Shown in pieces: positions 1 to 5,299 of a stretch of 7,265 bases of DNA. The notes beneath the pieces were generated by a model. That model was not told where the DNA came from and searched no databases. It worked only from the letters and a program-made list of their open reading frames with translations. The DNA is taken from contig JAEZCV010000219.1 of the NCBI GenBank assembly GCA_023429985.1, forward strand, positions 1 through 7,265. Reading direction: 5' to 3'. Within the stretch, counting starts at the first letter, position 1. Every line of letters begins with the position of its first letter. The position numbers were made by a program, and so were the translations under genes. The stretch comes from Bacteroidota bacterium (GTDB taxonomy: Bacteria; Bacteroidota; Bacteroidia; Chitinophagales; Chitinophagaceae).

Positions 1-2
1 GG

Positions 3-23
3 TTCACCATTCACCACTCACCT
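3..23. repeat. Short tandem heptamer TTCACCA overlapping the end of the response regulator gene
   Basis: Two exact copies of TTCACCA (3-9 and 10-16) are followed by a degenerate third, CTCACCT (17-23). The unit contains the stop codon of the response regulator gene, which is on the other strand, and encodes its last residues. The array may continue beyond the left edge of the window. Confidence 0.6.
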
Positions 24-396
24 TACTCCTCAACATTTCCTCAATCCTCAGCAACACATATTCCATGTTCAAGGGCTTGGGCACCAGCTCATCGGCACCA
101 AAAATTATGGCGCGACCCTGGCTGAAATCGAAGCCCGACATCATAATGATGCGGGTTGAAAAATATTCTCTGGAGTTTTTAATTTCAAAGCAGAGCTTTC
201 TTCCATCTTCACCATTTACATTAATATCACACAATATCAGGTGAGGCTGCAAATAAGGTAAGATCTCAAGTGCTTCCTGCAGGCTGGCCGCAGTTTCTAC
301 ATCATATCCTTCTTTCTGGAGCCGGCGCTCCAATAACATCAAAAGGTCTATGTCATCATCTATAACAAGAATCCTTGAAGTGGTTTCTTCATTCAT
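4..396 (-). CDS. Stand-alone receiver-domain response regulator (CheY-like)
   Basis: A 130-residue cytoplasmic protein consisting of one receiver (REC) domain and no output domain. The phosphorylation site is complete: acidic cluster D13-D14-D15, phosphoacceptor D57 in LILCDIN, the switch Ser S87 in MMSG, and the conserved lysine K107 in the VPKP motif, where K-P is the usual cis-peptide. Length matches a single REC domain (about 120 residues). Proteins of this type accept phosphate from a histidine kinase and act by protein contact, so the output partner must be encoded elsewhere; no kinase is in the window. The start is ATG at 396; a second, overlapping ATG at 392 is out of frame. The last residues (VSGEW) and the stop codon are written in a tandem heptamer (TGGTGAA on the coding strand), so the extreme C-terminus may vary between strains. 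The next gene downstream lies beyond the left edge. Confidence in the family is high; the pathway is unknown. Confidence 0.93.
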   Translation of the reverse strand: MNEETTSRILVIDDDIDLLMLLERRLQKEGYDVETAASLQEALEILPYLQPHLILCDINVNGEDGRKLCFEIKNSREYFSTRIIMMSGFDFSQGRAIIFGADELVPKPLNMEYVLLRIEEMLRSKVSGEW

Positions 397-473
397 GGCT
401 ACACGAGGCTGGGTTTTTGGTTAAGCAACGGCTTTCAAGGGCGGACCTGGTGATTTCCCGGATTTTTAGGTTG

Positions 474-591
474 GATATTGGATCAAAAAAAGAAGAAGTT
501 GACTGATATTGGATTAGGTTTTTGTCTGGATATGGACTTTAAAAAACTTACTGGACGGTTTACCGCTGACTAGACGGCTAGGATATTGGAT
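474..591. repeat. Dispersed direct repeats of GATATTGGAT
   Basis: Exact decamers occur at 474-483, 505-514 and 582-591, and a shortened copy, GATATGGA, at 529-536. Two of the three decamers are preceded by G, so the unit reads GGATATTGGAT, which is a period-7 phrase (GGATATT GGAT). They lie between the response regulator start and the minus-strand terminator. They may be remnants of a heptamer microsatellite or binding sites for a regulator. The copies are direct rather than inverted and their spacing is uneven, which argues mildly against a single operator. Confidence 0.6.
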
Positions 592-724
592 AGATTGAAT
601 TGTATCAATCAACTTCTTACACAAAACTACGCCAGTCACCATTGCCGGACAATAGCAGAACTGACCATTTTATGCCATATGGATTTTACTGAAAATCAAT
701 GATTTTATCCGGAATTCTACGAAT

Positions 725-750
725 AAAAAAACTCGTATTTCTACGAGTTT
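725..750 (-). terminator. Intrinsic terminator of the 41-codon minus-strand gene
   Basis: On the minus strand a perfect 9-bp stem (AAACTCGTA with TACGAGTTT; 742-750 and 729-737) encloses a GAAA tetraloop and runs straight into a tract of T residues (731-725). The tract follows the hairpin only in the minus-strand direction, so it ends transcripts coming from the right. It lies 19 bases after the stop codon at 770, which assigns it to the small reading frame at 770-895 and possibly to read-through from the serine hydrolase gene. Confidence 0.85.
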
Positions 751-769
751 AGTTTAAGATTTTTAGAGT

Positions 770-895
770 TTAGTTCCAATTGATGTTGTTCCAATCCAGT
801 GTATAAGGTTCCATCGGACCGGTGGCAACTTCTTCGCGGAGGGTAGAATCCGATTTTTCGAGATTCATTTCCCTTGAGGTGATACGGCTGTCCAT
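770..895 (-). CDS. Small 41-residue hypothetical protein or precursor-like peptide
   Basis: I do not recognise this reading frame. It starts at ATG 895, with an in-frame stop three codons upstream (907-905), and ends with TAA at 772-770. The peptide starts MDSRITSREM, has a charged, Ser/Thr/Glu-rich middle (LEKSDSTLREEV, residues 12-23), a Gly-Pro at 26-27, and an unusual Trp/Asn-rich tail, YTLDWNNINWN (31-41). It has no Cys, signal peptide or membrane segment. Support for a real gene: a strong intrinsic terminator follows the stop codon by 19 bases on the same strand, a near-consensus -7 element lies 48 bases upstream of the start, and no other gene explains this terminator unless it serves the serine hydrolase gene 194 bases upstream. 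The leader-like N-terminal part, the Gly-Pro and the distinct tail resemble the general plan of a ribosomally made peptide precursor, but no modifying enzyme or transporter is in the window, so this is only a suggestion. It could also be a chance frame in a long 3' untranslated region. Confidence 0.55.
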   Translation of the reverse strand: MDSRITSREMNLEKSDSTLREEVATGPMEPYTLDWNNINWN

Positions 896-943
896 AATGG
901 TTGTTTATATTATAAAGACGATGATTTCCCCTGAACGTTTGCC

Positions 944-951
944 TAAACCTA
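944..951 (-). promoter_or_regulatory. Candidate -7 element for the small peptide gene
   Basis: The minus strand reads TAGGTTTA, matching 7 of 8 positions of the Bacteroidota -7 consensus TAnnTTTG. It would place the transcript start near 941 and give a leader of about 46 bases before the ATG at 895. No clear -33 TTTG is seen at the usual distance; that region is a T-rich run (CTTTACTTTT). This rests on motif resemblance only. Confidence 0.3.
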
Positions 952-1028
952 GTTATAGTAAACTTAAAAAAAAAGTAAAGCAGCCATTATTTGGTTTTTT
1001 GTAGATGAAATGATGAGATGTTTCGGTG

Positions 1029-1048
1029 ATTCCTTTCTATGAAGGAAT
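1029..1048. other. Small hairpin between the serine hydrolase and small peptide genes
   Basis: A perfect 7-bp inverted repeat, ATTCCTT and AAGGAAT, flanks a six-base loop, 42 bases beyond the serine hydrolase stop codon. No T tract follows on the minus strand, so it is not a standard intrinsic terminator. It could be an RNA 3'-end stabiliser or a protein-binding site for the small downstream gene. Confidence 0.35.
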
Positions 1049-1089
1049 ACTGCGGAATTTTAAACCATACGATCTTCGGCAAAAATTTT

Positions 1090-2379
1090 TTAATTGTCTA
1101 TATCACCTAATACCTTCCTCTTATCGTTGGGATCTCTTTTTTCGTAATCGATATTAAAAGAAGATAGATCGGGTTTGTGCTTTCGTTTTCTTTTTAATTC
1201 AAACTCATAAATCGTTTTACCTAATTGCCTGAGAAAAGGATATCCGATATTATCATAATCGTACTTGCCATCGTTTAAGACCTCATCGCTGTTAACATAA
1301 ACAGTTGCCGACAGCATGTATTCCACCTTGTTTTTAAAATCCACTACATAAGATACGTCGGTTAAAAATCCATAGCTCCATCCAACCTTGTTAAAAACTC
1401 TTACATGCGAGGGCATTGTTCTATTGCTGTCGCGGAAAAAGAATTTTACATAGCTATCGTAAAATTTTTCAGCATCATATTTTGGATCGGGTGTTTCGGA
1501 AGGGTATTGCGATAAATATTGATAAAGAAATCTAAGATCATCATTTTTTAAATTAAACCTTTGTTTGGCAGGCACTGTTGCCGGAAACATTACAGACTGC
1601 AACATCTGTTGCATGCTTTCAAGTGAAATAAAATTATGTTTGGTAAAATCAAATGGTTCATTCACCAGTTCATCATTCCTGTTTATGTGCGCTTTACCAA
1701 GTTTTATGATCTTGCTGAAATCAAATTCTTCAGCATTATAACCGGCTGGTTGCTGGTATAGTATATTGCCCCTGCTTCCCATAAAGCTGATGGCATTTGT
1801 ATACCTGTTTTGTTCAGGGGTTAACCCAAGAAACTGCCTTGTTATACGTGCATCAAAACCCATGCTTTCCATTGAGTTTTTTATATAACCCTGGCCAAGA
1901 AACTGGTACATGCGGTTATATGGATCATTTTCACTCACCAGGAATGCGCGCTTGATAAAATGTGCAATTGTTGGTTTCCCATTGGCAGCAGTGGTATCAA
2001 TATCCATTACGGTTTGCCAGGGCTGGTTCTTTCCAAAAATCATTTCCGCATTCCTGTCAAGTCCTGCAACATTTAATTCGTTTAGTTTTTGCAACGATAA
2101 AAATGCAAGCGGCATTTTAACCATGGATGCAGGATTGAAATACAGCTCCGGATCGTAATTGAAATAGTAATTTTTTAAAACAGGCTTATTGTTTTTATCG
2201 CGGTTGATCTGCGTATAAATGATCTGCAAACGGTATTTCAACGGATCATTAATTACCTGGTTGAAAACACTGTCGTTATTTTTTTTGAAGATGTCCTGCA
2301 GAAATTTATCTGTTTTGGATTGGGCATTTACATTCATGGCGGCAGCAAGAAGCAGGAACAGGATTTTGATTCGAAGCAT
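1090..2379 (-). CDS. Exported serine hydrolase of the class A beta-lactamase fold (Beta-lactamase2-like)
   Basis: A 429-residue protein with a signal peptide (hydrophobic residues 6-15, likely cut after NVNA at 19), hence periplasmic or otherwise exported. The three active-site motifs of penicillin-recognising serine hydrolases appear in order: S85-M-V-K88 (nucleophile and Lys, in PASMVKMP), S149-E-N151 (the SxN motif) and K331-V-G333 (the KTG-box equivalent, in NKVGWSYG). A class A omega-loop general-base Glu is not clear; E189 in LTPEQN is the nearest candidate. The protein is longer than a typical class A beta-lactamase (about 290 residues), with an insertion between the SxN and KVG motifs and a basic tail after 394 (KRKRKHK, then a charged stretch to 429). 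Family members may hydrolyse beta-lactams or act on peptidoglycan or other substrates; resistance cannot be inferred here. The gene is divergent from the GHL10 hydrolase gene, 48 bases apart. Confidence 0.85.
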   Translation of the reverse strand: MLRIKILFLLLAAAMNVNAQSKTDKFLQDIFKKNNDSVFNQVINDPLKYRLQIIYTQINRDKNNKPVLKNYYFNYDPELYFNPASMVKMPLAFLSLQKLNELNVAGLDRNAEMIFGKNQPWQTVMDIDTTAANGKPTIAHFIKRAFLVSENDPYNRMYQFLGQGYIKNSMESMGFDARITRQFLGLTPEQNRYTNAISFMGSRGNILYQQPAGYNAEEFDFSKIIKLGKAHINRNDELVNEPFDFTKHNFISLESMQQMLQSVMFPATVPAKQRFNLKNDDLRFLYQYLSQYPSETPDPKYDAEKFYDSYVKFFFRDSNRTMPSHVRVFNKVGWSYGFLTDVSYVVDFKNKVEYMLSATVYVNSDEVLNDGKYDYDNIGYPFLRQLGKTIYEFELKRKRKHKPDLSSFNIDYEKRDPNDKRKVLGDIDN

Positions 2380-2427
2380 GAGGAAAGGTAGAAAAATTCC
2401 CTAACTTTCCCCTCCCAACCATACTTT
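2380..2427. promoter_or_regulatory. Compact divergent promoter region between the two hydrolase genes
   Basis: Only 48 bases separate the two start codons. The plus strand has TAACTTTC at 2402-2409 and the minus strand has TACCTTTC at 2390-2383; each matches 7 of 8 positions of TAnnTTTG. The plus-strand copy would give a leader of about 16 bases before the ATG at 2428. The minus-strand copy would start transcription almost at the ATG at 2379, making that message nearly leaderless, unless the true promoter lies further right. No convincing -33 element was found for either. Confidence 0.4.
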
Positions 2428-4245
2428 ATGAACAAGATCCTTCTCGCAGTTGCATTTTTATTTACAATTTCAGCATCCGCACAAAAATCAAATAAAAGAG
2501 AATTAAGGGGCGCATGGGTAACTACATATCTCGGTCTCGACTGGCCTGTTCGTACCCAAACACCTGCCCAGCAAAGAACAGCACTGGAAGGCATACTCGA
2601 TCATCATAAATCCACGGGCATCAATACCATATTTTTCCAGGTACGCAGCCAGTCCGATGCCATGTATCCCAGCGATCTTGAACCATGGTCATACGATTTA
2701 AATGGAACATCAGGTGTTGCACCTAATCCACTTTGGGATCCATTGCAATTTGCTTTGGATGAATCAAGGAAAAGAAATTTTGAGTTCCATGCCTGGATCA
2801 ATCCATTCAGGGCGGTTGCCAATATCAATAATGCACCTAATACGAATATGTATTCTGCCAGTCATATTTCGAAACTTCATCCGGAATGGGTGCTTACAGT
2901 TGGAACAGTGCAAATCATTAATCCCGGTATTCCCGAAGCAAGGCAGCATATAATTAACGTGATCGTTGATATTGTGAAGCGCTACGATATTGACGGCATT
3001 CATTTCGACGATTATTTTTATCCAACAGGTACCATAAACGATAATGCAGCTTATACAGCCGATCCCAGAGGTTTTCCAAATACAACTGCTGGCATTGCCG
3101 ACTGGAGAAGAGATAACCTCAATCTTTTCATTAAAACAGTAAACGATTCCATCGCCAGTTTGAAGCCATGGGTGAAATTTGGTGTTTCTCCAACAGGTAT
3201 TTACCGTAGCAGTACAGACCCCGCTATTGGTTCGCCTACTTCTGCCGGTGCCTTGCAACATTACAGTGCCTATTTCGCCGATACCCGTAAATGGATACAG
3301 GAAGGCTGGGTAGATTATATCGCTCCTCAATTATATTGGTACATTGGCCAAACAGGCTCTGATTATGGCGTGTTGGTTCCATGGTGGAATAACCAGGCTT
3401 CCGGCCGGCACATTTATATTGGCATGGCGCCCTATAAAGTGAACGACCCTGCTCAAAATGCTGCATGGTCAAATCCCAGCCAGATACCCAACCAGGTGCG
3501 AATGAACAGGAATAATGCCTATCAGAATGTGCTGGGAAGTATCTATTTCCGCTCGGCCCATATGCTGGGAAATGCACTTGGTTTCAGGGATTCGTTGCGA
3601 CAGGATTTTTACGCCAGGCCTGCATTACAGCCCCGAATGCCATGGAAGGATGATGCAGCCCCCCAGCCGGCGTCTGGCCTCCAGGCAACGCTTAACCTAA
3701 CAAGTGGTGTTGACCTTAGCTGGACAAAAACACCTGCGGCAGTAAATGAAATGGATAAAGCTAAGTACTACGCTGTTTACAGATCCGGTACCAGTACAAT
3801 TGATATTGAAAACCCTCTTAATCTGATTGCTGTAGTGGGAGATACTAATGAGTACAGGGATCAGTCCATTACTCCTGGCCAAACCTATTATTATACTGTT
3901 ACAGCGCTGGATCCCTTGCATAATGAAAGTAGTGCCGCAACACCTGCCGGCGTAAACATTGCTACATCCGTTCCGCAACTGCCGGGCGTTTCAAACGAAA
4001 TTTTAATTGAAGTGGCTCCCAATCCTTCGGCCAATTACTTCCAGGTAAGAATTGGAGAAGGCGGTTCCGGCCAGGTTGAATTTGTTATGATGAACAGCCT
4101 TGGCCAGGTGGTGGAATCAGGAAGATTAAATGCCGGAACAACAGTTATTGTTGGAAGTGAATATACACAGGGGCTTTATATTCTGCGTGCATTCCAGGGC
4201 AAAAAATCCGGGGAAGTGAAGTTGGTGAAAACCGGGAAAAGATAA
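2428..4245 (+). CDS. Secreted GHL10/DUF187-family glycoside hydrolase with FnIII-like module and T9SS sorting domain
   Basis: A 605-residue exported protein. A signal peptide (residues 1-18, ending ISASA) is followed by the GHL10 (DUF187, PF02638) TIM-barrel domain, from ELRGAWVTTYLGLDWP (25-40) to about 395. Family hallmarks are the N-terminal RGAW strand, HAWINPFR (121-128), GIHFDDYFYP (190-199) with the acidic pair D194-D195 in the likely active site, and YIAPQLYWY (297-305). A fibronectin type III-like module follows (about 412-510, with YYYTVTALD). Residues 524-602 form a type A T9SS C-terminal signal starting at APNPSANYF and ending in a short basic tail. The E. coli member DigH (YddW) cleaves peptidoglycan glycan strands that lack stem peptides; whether this protein does so is inference. 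T9SS export would take it to the surface or medium rather than the periplasm, so a scavenging role on external polymers is also possible. Start ATG 2428 directly precedes the signal peptide. Confidence 0.9.
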   Translation: MNKILLAVAFLFTISASAQKSNKRELRGAWVTTYLGLDWPVRTQTPAQQRTALEGILDHHKSTGINTIFFQVRSQSDAMYPSDLEPWSYDLNGTSGVAPNPLWDPLQFALDESRKRNFEFHAWINPFRAVANINNAPNTNMYSASHISKLHPEWVLTVGTVQIINPGIPEARQHIINVIVDIVKRYDIDGIHFDDYFYPTGTINDNAAYTADPRGFPNTTAGIADWRRDNLNLFIKTVNDSIASLKPWVKFGVSPTGIYRSSTDPAIGSPTSAGALQHYSAYFADTRKWIQEGWVDYIAPQLYWYIGQTGSDYGVLVPWWNNQASGRHIYIGMAPYKVNDPAQNAAWSNPSQIPNQVRMNRNNAYQNVLGSIYFRSAHMLGNALGFRDSLRQDFYARPALQPRMPWKDDAAPQPASGLQATLNLTSGVDLSWTKTPAAVNEMDKAKYYAVYRSGTSTIDIENPLNLIAVVGDTNEYRDQSITPGQTYYYTVTALDPLHNESSAATPAGVNIATSVPQLPGVSNEILIEVAPNPSANYFQVRIGEGGSGQVEFVMMNSLGQVVESGRLNAGTTVIVGSEYTQGLYILRAFQGKKSGEVKLVKTGKR

Positions 4246-4269
4246 GCGGTAAGCCTTGAAATAATACAA

Positions 4270-4614
4270 ATGGAAAGGAATTGGGTCAGGATAGCAGAAC
4301 ACCTGAATGAAATTGAATTTAACCAGAACAACCTCGCCGAGGTAGATGCCGATGGCAAAACTATTTGCCTGGGCCGGAAGGACAACGAGATCTTTGCCTT
4401 TGCACATAAATGTCCTCATGCAAGCGGCTACCTTTCCGGTGGTTTTATAGATGCCTTTGGAAATGTTGTTTGTCCCCTTCACCGATATAAATTCTGCATG
4501 AAAAATGGCCGCAACGTCAGTGGAGAAGGCTATTACCTGAAGCACTGGCCTGTGGAAATCAGGGAAGATGGAGTATGGGTGGGACTGGAGAAAAAAGGGC
4601 TTTTCGGGTTCTGA
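4270..4614 (+). CDS. Small Rieske-type [2Fe-2S] ferredoxin-like protein
   Basis: A 114-residue cytoplasmic protein that is essentially one Rieske domain. The cluster ligands are complete: C48-P-H50 and C68-P-L-H71, separated by 17 residues, the spacing of Rieske ferredoxins. The C-terminal part (GRNVSGEGYYLKHWPVEI, then a VWVGL strand) matches the closing beta-strands of ferredoxin-type and NirD-like members. There is no signal peptide or membrane anchor, which argues against a cytochrome bc-type subunit. Such proteins carry electrons to oxygenases or reductases, but no oxygenase or reductase gene is in view, so the partner is unknown. It starts 24 bases after the GHL10 hydrolase gene on the same strand and is probably in the same transcript, although a functional link between a secreted glycosidase and a cytoplasmic electron carrier is not obvious. 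Two further cysteines, C33 and C76, are not cluster ligands. Confidence 0.9.
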   Translation: MERNWVRIAEHLNEIEFNQNNLAEVDADGKTICLGRKDNEIFAFAHKCPHASGYLSGGFIDAFGNVVCPLHRYKFCMKNGRNVSGEGYYLKHWPVEIREDGVWVGLEKKGLFGF

Positions 4615-4700
4615 TTTGAGCCTGGATAAAATATCGAAAGAAAGAGATTCTGTAATTCATAGCCCGGCACAGAAAGTTTATAATTAGTAAGATCAAGGAA

Positions 4701-5165
4701 TTAAAATTCAGTATTCCCTTTATTCTTCTCTCTCAACATCATCGATTTCCTGAAATCTATAAAGGATATGATCAGTCCAATAAAATGCAGGAAAAAAATG
4801 ATCATGTAAAACATAATTATCAAATCAGCCGGCGTGTTACTCCATTGCATTTTTTCCCATGGAATAGCGGTAGTTATAAAATAGGTCATGAGTCCGTAGG
4901 GCAGTGCAAACCACGATAGGAAACTTTTTAAAGGTGAAAAAGCTACAGAAGGCAGCCGGTTTAAAAAAATACTGAAGGAAGCCAGGCCTGTAAGACCTGA
5001 GTATAAATTTGCTTTTAAGATTGTAATTGCCGCGCTCTCAGCAAACAAACCTTCCGTATTCTGGGACGAAAAGCTTATCAGTCCCAAAACGCTTATCACA
5101 CAGCTTACATAAAAAGGAACCAGGACACCCGCTTTAAAATACATCCGCAAAGGAATAACTTCCAT
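4701..5165 (-). CDS. Four-helix integral membrane protein of unknown function
   Basis: I do not recognise the family. The 154-residue protein has four likely transmembrane helices at about 13-32, 46-68, 82-101 and 115-137, and no cleavable signal peptide. The N-terminus is short; the C-terminal tail (FRKSMMLREKNKG) is strongly basic and probably cytoplasmic, which by the positive-inside rule with four helices puts both ends inside. The loop between helices 3 and 4 (PWEKMQWSNTPAD) carries two Trp residues. No catalytic or metal-binding motif is evident. Start ATG 5165 follows A/T-rich sequence (CTAAATTTTT on its strand); M8 is an alternative start. It is convergent with the Rieske gene and is separated from the Ig-repeat gene upstream on its strand by a strong terminator, so it is probably transcribed alone from the candidate promoter at 5189-5214. 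Confidence 0.75.
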   Translation of the reverse strand: MEVIPLRMYFKAGVLVPFYVSCVISVLGLISFSSQNTEGLFAESAAITILKANLYSGLTGLASFSIFLNRLPSVAFSPLKSFLSWFALPYGLMTYFITTAIPWEKMQWSNTPADLIIMFYMIIFFLHFIGLIISFIDFRKSMMLREKNKGNTEF

Positions 5166-5188
5166 AAAAATTTAGTTGAGAGTTTTTA

Positions 5189-5214
5189 AAAATATAGAAA
5201 TCCTGAGAAAGCAA
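5189..5214 (-). promoter_or_regulatory. Candidate promoter of the membrane protein gene
   Basis: The minus strand carries TATATTTT (5196-5189), a 7 of 8 match to TAnnTTTG, with a TTG at 5214-5212 upstream of it. The 15-base spacing is shorter than usual for a -33/-7 pair, and a TTTTTTG run near 5227-5221 is a more distant alternative. The predicted leader would be about 20 bases. The terminator just upstream on this strand (5251-5282) makes an independent promoter here necessary. Confidence 0.35.
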
Positions 5215-5250
5215 CCATTACAAAAAAGTTGTGGATGTTAGTTTCATTGC

Positions 5251-5282
5251 AAAAAAAACCCGGTTGATCTTCAACCGGGTTT
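5251..5282 (-). terminator. Intrinsic terminator of the Ig-repeat surface protein gene
   Basis: On the minus strand a perfect 12-bp stem (AAACCCGGTTGA with TCAACCGGGTTT; 5282-5271 and 5267-5256) has a three-base loop and passes into eight consecutive T residues (5258-5251). It lies 17 bases beyond the stop codon at 5302-5300. The T tract exists only in the minus direction. Confidence 0.95.
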
Positions 5283-5299
5283 AAACAATTATTACCAGT

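Larger units (their letters stand above)
397..769. other. Noncoding stretch upstream of the response regulator
   Basis: No convincing gene was found here on either strand. The segment holds a cluster of GATATTGGAT decamers (474-591), the related heptamers TGGACGG and TAGACGG (near 552-576), two mutually exclusive small hairpins (682-706) and a strong minus-strand terminator (725-750). A promoter for the response regulator should lie in its left part, but no clear TAnnTTTG element was recognised there. Confidence 0.6.

Noticed and set aside
514..642. A 42-codon minus-strand frame starting at ATG 642 and running through the GATATTGGAT repeats
   Set aside because: It has no terminator or promoter signal, its middle is made of the repeat phrases, and its composition does not look protein-like; probably chance.
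822..1004. A 60-codon plus-strand frame
   Set aside because: It lies partly opposite the better supported small minus-strand gene and ends in a low-complexity A-rich, Lys-rich stretch; no signals on the plus strand support it.
1090..2379. Calling the serine hydrolase an antibiotic-resistance beta-lactamase
   Set aside because: The SxxK, SxN and KxG motifs show only the fold and family; length, insertion, tail and unclear general base do not support a resistance claim.
2764..3577. Long minus-strand frames opposite the GHL10 hydrolase gene
   Set aside because: They are antisense shadows of a clear hydrolase; the translations show no domain structure.
4648..4674. Possible terminator hairpin after the Rieske gene (TTCTGT and ACAGAA)
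   Set aside because: Only a 6-bp stem with a 15-base loop and no proper T tract on either strand; too weak to call.
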